Source: Alphaproteobacteria bacterium (GTDB taxonomy: Bacteria; Pseudomonadota; Alphaproteobacteria; RF32; CAG-239). From it: a stretch of 64,000 bases of DNA. Below, piece by piece: positions 1-7,628 of the stretch; the stretch's first letter is position 1; each line of letters starts with the position of its first letter. A program made the position numbers and the translations under genes. The stretch is from the NCBI GenBank assembly GCA_900769705.1, contig CAAGHP010000002.1:1-64000 (forward strand), given 5' to 3'. The notes beneath the pieces were generated by a model, which did no database searches, was not told the origin of the DNA, and saw only the letters and a list, made by a program, of their open reading frames with translations.

Positions 1-104
1 TCATCGCGCAAAGAAAATTTGCTGTGGTCAACACCGTAGGTGTCAATTTTACTGTCACCGGCTAAGTAGCCTAAGGGTGATTTATATTTAGGCCATATGT
101 CCAT
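1..104 (-). CDS. Unknown protein, N-terminal 34 codons (runs off the window)
   Basis: An ATG at 104 read leftward is preceded by a good AAGGAG ribosome site (113-118) and stays open to the window edge. The visible start reads MDIWPKYKSPLGYLAGDSKI and continues; it is hydrophilic with no signal peptide. I do not recognise the family. The next stretch upstream (105-449) holds no gene, so this looks like the first gene of a leftward unit. Confidence 0.6.
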   Translation of the reverse strand, partial: MDIWPKYKSPLGYLAGDSKIDTYGVDHSKFSLRD

Positions 105-449
105 GGCTTTTTCTCCTTTGCTAATTTAGTTATTTAAATCTTGTTAAAATGATTTATTTCTTACGAATGAATTTGCAGCCAATTATATCGCAAAAGCCAT
201 CAACTGGCTGCAATTCAATAAAATAAAATCAATAAAACATTATTGTATATATGATAAAAATCTTTTAAAGTCAAACTAAAAATAATAAAAATATATAATA
301 TAGCATAATATATACTTTTATTTCTTACTACAATCATAAAATTATATAAAATATTTAGGCGGAGAGGGGTTGACTTTGCTTTTTTATGTGTTACAACATA
401 GCTGTTTTAATTATAATTTATAATATTTTTAATTTAAATTTTTTTGCGT
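105..449. other. AT-rich intergenic region, no gene
   Basis: Very AT-rich spacer between the leftward partial gene and the rightward lipoprotein gene. No open frame with a ribosome site was seen. It should hold divergent promoters. A TTGACT box at 370-375 with a weak TACAAC 16 bases on (392-397) is the best candidate for the lipoprotein gene. Confidence 0.5.
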
Positions 450-926
450 ATGAAACAGATGTTTCTTTGCCTTGTGGCATTGACGTTGTGTTTAACTTTT
501 TCTTCTTGCAGTCATCAGAGTTGTAAAAATCTGAATGATGATTTTGCAGAAGAGCGTGAATGGGGATTTTTTGATGCTGCCTTAAACTGGCTGCAGTCAG
601 GAGAATCCGGTTTGAATGATGATGCCGAAACTTCTTATACTACCGTGGAGGATGAAAACGGCTATCTTCGTTCTGTGCAGATACTTTATGCAGATAAGTG
701 TTCGGGCGTAAAGTATGCAAACACCAATGAACATGTTTCTGCCGGTGATTTTGTTATGGTTTGGAAAAATGGATTTTTCACATATTTAGTGAAATGTGAC
801 AAACATCTTTCTTTTCAAGAACGTATTACCGCTGCCAGAAAATGGTGTGTTGAAACTTTGGGTATACAGGGTAATAAAAAAGATTACTATGCATATCGTT
901 ATCCGCGCGTGATGTGTGTGAAATAA
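450..926 (+). CDS. Small lipoprotein of unknown function
   Basis: 158 residues from the ATG at 450. A TTG six bases earlier is in frame but has nothing to recommend it. The N-terminus is a lipoprotein signal: Lys, a hydrophobic core, then a lipobox ending at Cys20 (FSSC). The mature part is polar, with scattered cysteines and a run of aromatic residues near the C-terminus, and no family is recognised. There is no Shine-Dalgarno sequence. The leader ends in an AATTTAAATT motif followed by TTTTTGCGT and the ATG, nearly the same as the leader of the orphan gene at 25525. The gene is monocistronic, closed by a strong terminator at 933. Confidence 0.7.
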   Translation: MKQMFLCLVALTLCLTFSSCSHQSCKNLNDDFAEEREWGFFDAALNWLQSGESGLNDDAETSYTTVEDENGYLRSVQILYADKCSGVKYANTNEHVSAGDFVMVWKNGFFTYLVKCDKHLSFQERITAARKWCVETLGIQGNKKDYYAYRYPRVMCVK

Positions 927-932
927 TAAACT

Positions 933-970
933 AAAAACCGTCTCATTATTTGTTTTGAGACGGTTTTTAA
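933..970 (+). terminator. Intrinsic terminator after the lipoprotein gene
   Basis: AAAAACCGTCTCA (933-945) pairs with TGAGACGGTTTTT (956-968) around a 10-base loop, giving a 13-bp stem ending in a T run. Confidence 0.85.
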
Positions 971-1123
971 TTTAGGTGTCGATATTTTATTTTCTTCTGA
1001 AAAATGTATTAGAAGCTAAAAAACACCTTTTTTGTAAAAGTTGTCAATAAAAACAGATTAACACTGGAAATAATTAACAAATTTATGTTACAAAATATAA
1101 AACTATAAATTAAGGAGAACATT

Positions 1124-1555
1124 ATGACTGATGGATTTGAATATGTAGCCGATTTGAGTTTGGAAGAAAAATTGGTGTTTTTACGCATGATTATCCGGCT
1201 TATCGGTAAAGACGGACGTATAGATGACAGCGAACGCAGTTTTATGAAAGAATTGGCTGGTAAATATCAAATTCCTAAGCAATACAGCGCGCAAATCAAT
1301 CAACCGATGTCAGAAGATGAATTGATTGTAAGTGCTATAAATGTGTTGGATAGAAAAAAATCGCTCTATTTGATAAAAGAATTGCTGACAGTTGCCAATT
1401 CTGATGATGATTTGGATGACAGCGAAGTCGATTTTGTGATTAAAGTAAGCAAAGCTTTAGGTATTGAAGATGAAAAAGTTGCAGAAATCAATCAGTGTGT
1501 TTTGGATCAAATGTCTTTGTTAGACAGGTATCGTGCAGCTTTAGAATTAAATTAG
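1124..1555 (+). CDS. TerB-like acidic helical protein
   Basis: 143 residues, cytoplasmic, with TAAGGAG seven bases before the ATG. It has two similar halves, each with an acidic D-G-x-I/L-D-D-S-E type element (around residues 29-37 and 95-102). This is the pattern of the tellurite-resistance TerB / DjlA N-terminal fold, a seven-helix domain that often carries metal-binding acidic residues. That fold is usually found in stress or membrane-associated proteins, and no specific role can be given. The stop codon overlaps the end of the convergent EF-hand gene by four bases. There are no tellurite-resistance neighbours, so the family name should not be read as tellurite resistance. Confidence 0.65.
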   Translation: MTDGFEYVADLSLEEKLVFLRMIIRLIGKDGRIDDSERSFMKELAGKYQIPKQYSAQINQPMSEDELIVSAINVLDRKKSLYLIKELLTVANSDDDLDDSEVDFVIKVSKALGIEDEKVAEINQCVLDQMSLLDRYRAALELN

Positions 1556-2172
1556 TTTTGTAAAGTTTGAAAAATATTAGAGAACTGTTCAATCTCGTCA
1601 TATGTAATGACATTGTCGCCGTTGGCATCAAAGAGGCTGAACAGTGCTTCATTATTCTGCATCATCTTGATTTGTAAAAAGTGCTGAAATTCTGATTCGT
1701 CAAGCTTATTGTCGGAATCTAAGTCTGCTTGTTCAAAGCGAGCAGAAATTTGTTCGATATTTTCATTGTTTTCTTTGGTTTTGGTATAATATGAAGCTAT
1801 TTCTTCTTTTGAAATTTTACCGTCATGATTGGAGTCATAATTGGCAAAATTTTCTTGTGCCATATTTTTAAAACTGTCTTCCTGAAACATTAAAAATTCA
1901 TCTTCGGTAATTTTCCCGTCTTTATCTATATCGGCGGCGTCAAAATCTTCATAGCTTAAAATCATAGGTATAGCGATATTGTCTTCACCCAACGGAGCTT
2001 CCTGACTGCTAAAAAAGTTGTTTTCCGCAGAAGAAGGTTCTGTCCGAGTATTTTTTTCTGCAATGACAGCGGTGTTTCTTTGGGGATGTGTGGTAGGCCA
2101 ATTCCAGCGCTGAGCTTGACAGGGCAGGGTTGTCAGCAGTGCGGTGGTAAAAAAAAGTATTGCTTTGTGCAT
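1552..2172 (-). CDS. Secreted four-EF-hand calcium-binding protein
   Basis: 206 residues. Residues 1-20 are a signal peptide (hydrophobic core, cleavage after AQA), then a polar linker to about residue 70. Four canonical EF-hand loops follow, at about 81-92 (DIDKDGKITEDE), 113-124 (DSNHDGKISKEE), 150-161 (DLDSDNKLDESE) and 182-193 (DANGDNVITYDE). The calcium ligands at positions 1, 3, 5, 7 and 12 are largely intact, so the protein should bind calcium in the periplasm or outside. It is the last gene of a leftward set after gltX and the 267-residue membrane protein, and its ATG has a clear GGAG. A calmodulin-like regulator or buffer is plausible; the partner is unknown. Confidence 0.8.
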   Translation of the reverse strand: MHKAILFFTTALLTTLPCQAQRWNWPTTHPQRNTAVIAEKNTRTEPSSAENNFFSSQEAPLGEDNIAIPMILSYEDFDAADIDKDGKITEDEFLMFQEDSFKNMAQENFANYDSNHDGKISKEEIASYYTKTKENNENIEQISARFEQADLDSDNKLDESEFQHFLQIKMMQNNEALFSLFDANGDNVITYDEIEQFSNIFQTLQN

Positions 2173-2184
2173 TGGCTTTCTCCT

Positions 2185-2988
2185 TTATTGGTAGGCATAA
2201 CCGTTGATAATTAGCTTTGTGGTAAATAATATAAAGCACATTCCGGGGTTTTGCCCACTCATCACATATTCATGATGTTGATTGGTTCGAGTGCCGGTGA
2301 GCATACCCATTGACGGTACATCAACCAGATAACCTTCTAAATATACAATATCTCCAGCAAGCAGCGTATGTAGTCCTTTGTTTATCTTTTCATTGGCTGG
2401 AATCGGGTGGTAGTTATTGAATTGATTTTCATTTATGTGTGGAGTGCAAATTGCCGAATTTTTTTCACTTTCTTCGCGTTCTGAGTCTGATGAATAGAAT
2501 GAAAAGAAAGATTCCTTATATTTTACGCCTTTGCATTTGATGATTCCAAGCCGTTCTTCATGGTCAAACTCAAACAGTTTGTAAATATCCGGTTTTGCCA
2601 TGTCGCCGTAAATCAGCAGCAAATCTATGGGGACGAGGTTGATATAATTATTTTGGCTGTGACCGCGGTATATTTTATTAAACAACGTATCGTAATGGTC
2701 AACATAGCCGATTTTAGCTGTTATATTATATTTTGTTTTGGGTTGCAGCTTATAAAAATAGTTGTTTCTGGTAAAGTTAAAAATGTTTGGACTAACATCT
2801 TCATAGTTACCATCTTGAGAAATTTTCAGTTTTTCGGTTGTTTTCTGTCCAAATAAAAACGGATAAATCAATCGCTTAGGATATTCCGGAAACAAAAACA
2901 GGAGCATAAGCAGAATGCCGATAATTGTGCTGTTTTTTACGGCTTTTTTCTTGGGGTTTCCTTGTCGTAAAATATGCAACTTCGGCAT
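2185..2988 (-). CDS. Single-pass membrane protein of unknown function
   Basis: 267 residues with an AGGAG ahead of the ATG at 2988. A basic N-terminus (about 1-18) precedes one hydrophobic segment (about 19-38), so the rest is probably periplasmic. The C-terminal part carries a pattern of the form 'H-x-I-P-A-N-E-x-I ... L-x-x-G-D-x-V-x-L-x-G-Y-L-V-D' (about residues 190-225), a signature I associate with a widespread uncharacterised proteobacterial family. No catalytic motif is evident. It sits between gltX (20 bp upstream) and the EF-hand gene (12 bp downstream), so the three are probably co-transcribed. Confidence 0.65.
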   Translation of the reverse strand: MPKLHILRQGNPKKKAVKNSTIIGILLMLLFLFPEYPKRLIYPFLFGQKTTEKLKISQDGNYEDVSPNIFNFTRNNYFYKLQPKTKYNITAKIGYVDHYDTLFNKIYRGHSQNNYINLVPIDLLLIYGDMAKPDIYKLFEFDHEERLGIIKCKGVKYKESFFSFYSSDSEREESEKNSAICTPHINENQFNNYHPIPANEKINKGLHTLLAGDIVYLEGYLVDVPSMGMLTGTRTNQHHEYVMSGQNPGMCFILFTTKLIINGYAYQ

Positions 2989-3008
2989 AAGTTATGCTCC
3001 TGTATAGG

Positions 3009-4448
3009 TTAAACCAGTTTTGAAACAGCGGCTTTAATGCGTTTTAAAGTTTCGTCTTTGCCTAAAATATGCGCCAATTCGGTTGCTCCGCCAGGAGTGG
3101 TTTCTTTACCGGAAAGAGCAATGCGCACCGGATACAAAATTTGCCCGTTTTTCATTTCATTGGCAACGGCCGTTTCTTTTAGGGTGTTAAACAAATTTTC
3201 GTTAGTCCAATCTGTAACATTTTCCAACACAGGTAAAACCAAATTCAAGGCTTTAGCAGCTGTTTCCGGATTGGTTTTCATCTTTTTATTTTCATACAAA
3301 GCAATGTCATATTCCGGCATTTTTGCTAAAAAGTCTGTCTGTTCCGTAATTTGATTTAAAACTTCAATACGTGGTTGTAACACCTTGCTTAAAAATGCTA
3401 AATCCATGTTTCTGTCTTCTAAATCTTTGTAGTAAGGCAAAGCAAGTTTATGAAAATTTTCAGCTGAAAGATTACGTATATAGCAACCATTCATCCAAGT
3501 TAGCTTTGTAATATCAAAAATTGCCGGGGATTTATTTAATCTTTCACTTGAAAAACATTGTTTAAGTTCTTCTAAAGAAAAGATTTCTTGTTCTGTTCCT
3601 GGGTTCCAGCCGAGTAGGGCGATATAGTTCAAAATTGCTTCCGGCAAGTAGCCTTTAGCCACCAAATCTTGGAAAGAGGCATCGCCATTGCGTTTGCTTA
3701 ATTTGTGCTGAGCGTCTTTCATAACCGGCGGAACGTGAACATAAATCGGAGGTGTCCAGCCGAATGCTTCGTAAATAAGGTTATATTTAGGGGTGGAAGA
3801 AATATATTCATTGCCGCGTACAACGTGTGTTATCTGCATTAAATGGTCGTCTACCACATTGGCAAAATTATAGGTTGGCAGTCCGTCTGTTTTCAGCAGC
3901 ACGCCTTCGTCAAGCTCGTCATAGTCAATTTCAATATCACCGTAAACCACATCGTGAAAAACCGAAGTGCCTTTTTTATTAATGGTTTGGCGAATGGTGT
4001 ATGGTTCGCCGGCGGCAACTCGCTTTTTAGCTTCTTCCAAAGAGATTTTTAAGCATGGATCCTTAAATTTTATATGTGCTTCAGGTGTGTCTTCATCAAC
4101 TTCTTCTGTTTCTTCTTTTTGCGCACAAAAACAATAGTGTGCGCCGCCAAGTTCAACCAATTTGTGAGCATATTCTTGATAGATATTACGACGTTCTGAT
4201 TGTACGTAGGGACCAAATTCACCGCCGATATCCGGACCTTCGTCCCAGTTCATACCTACACGTTTTAAGGTTTTGAAAATTATATCGGTTGCGCCTTCGA
4301 CATAGCGTTTTTGGTCAGTGTCTTCAATACGCAGAATAAAATCTCCGCCGGCTGATTTAGCAATTAAATATTCATATAAAGCAGTACGCAGGTTGCCGAT
4401 GTGCATATAACCGGTAGGGCTTGGCGCAAATCTGGTTCTATTTTTCAT
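3009..4448 (-). CDS. gltX: Glutamate--tRNA ligase
   Basis: 479 residues, the normal length for bacterial GluRS. It charges tRNA-Glu with glutamate. The class I HIGH motif is present as PSPTGYMHIGNL (about residues 10-21) and the KMSKS-equivalent as HKLSKR (about residue 250). The C-terminal third is the helical anticodon-binding part. Because gatCAB is also in this window, this enzyme, or a paralog elsewhere, may be non-discriminating and also make Glu-tRNA-Gln; that is inference from context. The ATG at 4448 has an AGAGGA site. It is the first gene of a leftward set with the membrane protein and the EF-hand protein. Confidence 0.97.
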   Translation of the reverse strand: MKNRTRFAPSPTGYMHIGNLRTALYEYLIAKSAGGDFILRIEDTDQKRYVEGATDIIFKTLKRVGMNWDEGPDIGGEFGPYVQSERRNIYQEYAHKLVELGGAHYCFCAQKEETEEVDEDTPEAHIKFKDPCLKISLEEAKKRVAAGEPYTIRQTINKKGTSVFHDVVYGDIEIDYDELDEGVLLKTDGLPTYNFANVVDDHLMQITHVVRGNEYISSTPKYNLIYEAFGWTPPIYVHVPPVMKDAQHKLSKRNGDASFQDLVAKGYLPEAILNYIALLGWNPGTEQEIFSLEELKQCFSSERLNKSPAIFDITKLTWMNGCYIRNLSAENFHKLALPYYKDLEDRNMDLAFLSKVLQPRIEVLNQITEQTDFLAKMPEYDIALYENKKMKTNPETAAKALNLVLPVLENVTDWTNENLFNTLKETAVANEMKNGQILYPVRIALSGKETTPGGATELAHILGKDETLKRIKAAVSKLV

Positions 4449-4802
4449 TTTATAACAATCCTCTAATCTAGTTTGATAGTCAATTATCCTTAGAATAGAC
4501 TAAAATTTGCGTATTGCAAGAGTTTTATGGAGTTTTTAACTTGTAAAAAGATTGACATTTGATTTTTAATTTTATAGGCTGAAAGAGCAATAGTTGATGA
4601 CTGTTGTGAGGGTTCAAAGCCTCTATTAGTTGTTCGTGAGAGAACGTAAAAAACTACCTTTTTGCTTGAGGCAGGAAGGTAGTTAATAAGGTATATAAAT
4701 ATATACCAAATATCTACACTATTACTAATAATAGCTTTGAACTTCCTGCCACCTTTCATCAAGGTGGTTATTTTGTTAATGGCAATAAAAAGGAAGTTTA
4801 TT
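4449..4802. other. Intergenic region between gltX and the pseudopilin gene
   Basis: About 350 bases with no convincing gene. It holds a promoter-like TTGACA at 4551 with TATAGG 15 bases on. A hairpin with ACTACC arms near 4650-4685 may be a weak terminator, and a short hairpin with a GTTCAAAG loop lies at about 4611-4626. A 100-base untranslated RNA from about 4584 to 4686 is possible but unsupported. Confidence 0.4.
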
Positions 4803-5540
4803 ATGAAATCAATATTTTTAGAAGAAACAAACAGTATGGTTTCTCGCCAATTCTCCTCTGCTTTCAACGTCATTCTTCGGCGTGAACGAAGTGAACTGTC
4901 GACGGGTAATTGTGTTGGCCGCAGTATGATAGAAATGCTCGGCGTATTGGCGATTATCGGCGTTTTAACAGTTGGCGGCATCGCCGGATATTCCAAAGCG
5001 ATGGAGAAGTTTAAGCTAAATAAAACAATTAGTGAATATAATTATATGCTGTTTGGGGTTTTGGAACATTTAGATGACTTAAAGCATGTTCCTGCCGGGT
5101 ATAAAAATTATGATTTTGTTGATTGGATACAAGCATTGCAGCTGGTTCCGGCAACATGGAAAACAGAGAGAAATGTCGCTATGTGGGATAATAACGGAAA
5201 CGTTGTGCAGTGGTATAAAACCAATGAGATGAATGGTATGCTGCTGGTTGATTTTTTTCTGGGCGGCTGGCAGGCTACTGATAATGGAAATAAATCTGCA
5301 AACTTTTCACCTAAACTATGTGTCGAGATGTTTAACAATATTATGACGCCGCTGCATTCCGCTGTTTATTCAATAAACACTTTTAATTCGACTAAAGGCG
5401 ATATAACATTTTATGGCGATGCTTATTGCTCAAACGGGCGTATGTGTTTAAGCAATGCTACTTTGGCTCAAATAAAATCGGCCTGTGAACATTGCGATGC
5501 TTCAGGAGTATGCTGTATAACTATTCGCTTTCCGCTGTGA
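4803..5540 (+). CDS. Pseudopilin-like protein with type IV prepilin N-terminus
   Basis: 245 residues from the ATG at 4803 (AAGGAAG seven bases upstream). Earlier in-frame starts lack a ribosome site. The key feature is GRSMIEMLGVLAIIGVL (about 39-55) followed by VGGIAGY: Gly at -1, Glu at +5 and a 20-residue hydrophobic helix, as in type IV pilins and type II pseudopilins. The usual Phe/Met at +1 is Arg. Prepilin peptidase should cut after Gly39. The C-terminal domain ends in a cysteine-rich tail (CEHCDASGVCC). The 38-residue leader is unusually long and looks derived from a repeated DNA element (4868-4907). No pilus assembly genes are nearby. A decayed relative lies at 40846-41087. Confidence 0.8.
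   Translation: MKSIFLEETNSMVSRQFSSAFNVILRRERSELSTGNCVGRSMIEMLGVLAIIGVLTVGGIAGYSKAMEKFKLNKTISEYNYMLFGVLEHLDDLKHVPAGYKNYDFVDWIQALQLVPATWKTERNVAMWDNNGNVVQWYKTNEMNGMLLVDFFLGGWQATDNGNKSANFSPKLCVEMFNNIMTPLHSAVYSINTFNSTKGDITFYGDAYCSNGRMCLSNATLAQIKSACEHCDASGVCCITIRFPL
4868..4907 (+). repeat. Possible dispersed palindromic-type repeat inside the pseudopilin leader
   Basis: These 40 bases begin CGTCATTCTTCGGCGTGAAC. They match the minus-strand sequence at 57821-57860 (beginning CGTCATGCTTGGCTTTGAGC) at about 25 of 40 positions, with most identity in the first 28. The CGTCAT...GAACGAAG/GAGCGGAG layout is like the short dispersed repeats common in proteobacterial genomes. Two diverged copies are weak proof. 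Confidence 0.4.
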
Positions 5541-5545
5541 GAGGG

Positions 5546-6223
5546 TCAGCTTTTTTGCTCTTCCAGCAGCTGGCAAATTGCTCCGACCATATTTTGCGCG
5601 CCTTGGCATACGTCAAGCATATTTGTGGCAAGCATATATGCAGGAGTGCTGCAAACCAGATTTTCATGGTCTATACAAACATCGGAAACGCCTACTTCTT
5701 CGTGTATTGCGCCGAGTTCTTCCAGCTTTTTGGCTGTATCGCCGCCGGCGCCGAGTGTGAATTTAACGTGTTTATCGGCCAAAACCAGAGCAATCAAAAC
5801 CGGAGCAATGCACATAGCGCCGATAACCACTTTGTCTTCCCAGCATTTGCGGATGACTTGCTTTACGCTGGTATTGATATTGCAGGAAACCCCGCGTCCG
5901 GCAAAATCACACCAGTTGGTGACAGCGCCGAGTCCACCGGGGAAGATAATGGCGTCATAATCTTTTGTGTTAAATGCCTTTAAATCTAAAATATTGCCGC
6001 GGGCAATGCGGGCAGATTCCACCAAAACATTGCGTTTTTCATTCATGGCTTGGTTGTTTAGGTGATTAACCACCGCCGCTTGGTCAATATCCGGCGCAAA
6101 GCATTGATAGGTACAGCCCATATTTTCTATGCAAAGCAAGGCACATACCGCTTCGTGAATTTCTGAACCGTCGGCACGGCCGCAGCCTGAAAGCACAACG
6201 GCAAAATGTAATTTTTTCCCCAT
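5546..6223 (-). CDS. elbB: ElbB-like DJ-1/PfpI superfamily glyoxalase
   Basis: 225 residues, matching ElbB length. It starts with the family pattern VVLSGCGRADGSEIHEA (about 9-25) and carries the nucleophile elbow as AMCIAPVLIA, with the cysteine conserved in the DJ-1/glutamine-amidotransferase-like fold. ElbB proteins have glyoxalase III-type activity and are historically linked to isoprenoid synthesis; the physiological substrate is not settled. The ATG at 6223 has a strong AAGGGGG. The gene converges on the pseudopilin gene (5 bp gap) and diverges from the M16 peptidase. Confidence 0.9.
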   Translation of the reverse strand: MGKKLHFAVVLSGCGRADGSEIHEAVCALLCIENMGCTYQCFAPDIDQAAVVNHLNNQAMNEKRNVLVESARIARGNILDLKAFNTKDYDAIIFPGGLGAVTNWCDFAGRGVSCNINTSVKQVIRKCWEDKVVIGAMCIAPVLIALVLADKHVKFTLGAGGDTAKKLEELGAIHEEVGVSDVCIDHENLVCSTPAYMLATNMLDVCQGAQNMVGAICQLLEEQKS

Positions 6224-6316
6224 TATATACCCCCTTATAAGTTTTGTGTTGATTTATCCTAATCAGACAATATAATACTGTCATATGTAATTTTTTAGAA
6301 TAAGGCAAGATTTTTT

Positions 6317-7579
6317 ATGGAAGTTAAATTAACAACATTGAAAAACGGTTTGCGAGTTGCCTCGGTTGAACGTCCGCAGACTGAAACTGTTTCTTTGGGT
6401 ATTTGGGTAAACACCGGAAGCGCTTGTGAAACGCCGGACAGAAACGGAATTTCGCATTTTGTTGAACATACCGTGTTTAAAGGTACAAAAAAACGTAACT
6501 CACTGCAGATTTCCGAAGATATCGAAAATGTGGGCGGTCAAACCAACGCTTATACTTCACGCGAATTTACGGCTTTTTATGCTAAAATGCTGAAAAATGA
6601 TGTGGAATTGGCTACAGATGTGCTGGCAGATTTGATTATGGCTCCGACTTTTGACGCAGCCGAACTGGCAAAAGAAAAAGAAGTTGTTGTGCAGGAAATC
6701 AAACAGACCAATGATGACCCAAGCGATATTGTTTATGACTATTTTCAAGAAACAGCCTTTGCTAATCAGGCTTTGGGGCGCAGTATTCTTGGTCCGGCGG
6801 AAAAAGTCCGTTCATTTAATGCCGATAAACTGCATGATTATATGAAACACAACTACGCCGCCGAAAATATGGTGGTTGCCGCTGTCGGTAATTTGAACCA
6901 TGATGAATTTGTCAAAATGGTAGAAGATAGAATGTCCGGTTTGCGTGAAAAAACAGACTATGTTAAAGACGCGCAGCATTATACCGGCGGTTCATCCATC
7001 AAAACTCGCGATATTGAACAAGCTCAGGTTTTGCTTGGCTTTGAGGGAGTGCCGTATAACGATGCTGACTATTATCCGGTAACTGTGCTTTCGACCTTGC
7101 TGGGCGGCAGCATGTCTTCGCGTTTGTTCCAAGAAATTCGGGAAAAGCGCGGTTTGGTTTATACGGTATACAGCTTTGCCAATGCGCACACCGGCAGCGG
7201 TATGTTTGGTATTTACGCCGGTTTGAATGAAGAAGAAATTAAGCAATATGTGCCTGTTGTGGCTGATGAGCTGAAAAAAGTTGTCAATGAATATGTGACC
7301 GATAAAGAATTGGAGCGGGTAAAAGTTCAGCTCAAGGCAAGTATGCTGATGGCTTTGGAAAGTTCTTCTTCCACCGCTGAAGTTATCGCCCGTCAGCATC
7401 TTTTATATAACCGCGTGATTCCGGTTGAAGAAATTGTGGAAAAAATCAACGCTATCAATAAAAACGATATTCAGCGTGTGGCGCGGCGTTTGTTTGCCAG
7501 CAAGCCTACTTATACGCTTTTGGGCAATCTGCATGACTATCCCGGCTATGATATTGTAGAGAAATATTTGCGTTTTTAA
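6317..7579 (+). CDS. M16 family zinc metallopeptidase (processing-peptidase type)
   Basis: 420 residues, the size of single-unit alphaproteobacterial M16B proteases related to the mitochondrial processing peptidase beta subunit. The inverted zinc motif HxxEH is intact as HFVEHTVFKGT (about 51-61), with the downstream Glu ligand in the ENVGGQTNAYTSRE-FTAFY segment region. The C-terminal half has the family's R-Y/F-pattern near LLGGSMSSRLFQEIREKRGL. It probably degrades or processes short peptides. No signal peptide is seen. It stands alone: elbB is divergent and the AlbA_2 gene follows 50 bp on. Confidence 0.92.
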   Translation: MEVKLTTLKNGLRVASVERPQTETVSLGIWVNTGSACETPDRNGISHFVEHTVFKGTKKRNSLQISEDIENVGGQTNAYTSREFTAFYAKMLKNDVELATDVLADLIMAPTFDAAELAKEKEVVVQEIKQTNDDPSDIVYDYFQETAFANQALGRSILGPAEKVRSFNADKLHDYMKHNYAAENMVVAAVGNLNHDEFVKMVEDRMSGLREKTDYVKDAQHYTGGSSIKTRDIEQAQVLLGFEGVPYNDADYYPVTVLSTLLGGSMSSRLFQEIREKRGLVYTVYSFANAHTGSGMFGIYAGLNEEEIKQYVPVVADELKKVVNEYVTDKELERVKVQLKASMLMALESSSSTAEVIARQHLLYNRVIPVEEIVEKINAINKNDIQRVARRLFASKPTYTLLGNLHDYPGYDIVEKYLRF

Positions 7580-7628
7580 GCGGACTGTGATATTATAAGC
7601 CATAAATGTAACAACGGGAGATGCCGCC

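Noticed and set aside
1124..1555. Tellurite resistance determinant
   Set aside because: A single TerB-like domain without terA, terC, terD or terZ does not indicate tellurite resistance.
4584..4640. Possible decayed tRNA (AGAGCAATAG...GGTTCAAAGCCTC)
   Set aside because: It has a T-arm-like hairpin and some tRNA-like words, but the T-stem does not pair properly and no acceptor stem or CCA exists.
4490..4996. 168-residue leftward frame overlapping the pseudopilin start
   Set aside because: No ribosome site, low-complexity composition, and it is antisense to the well-supported pseudopilin gene.
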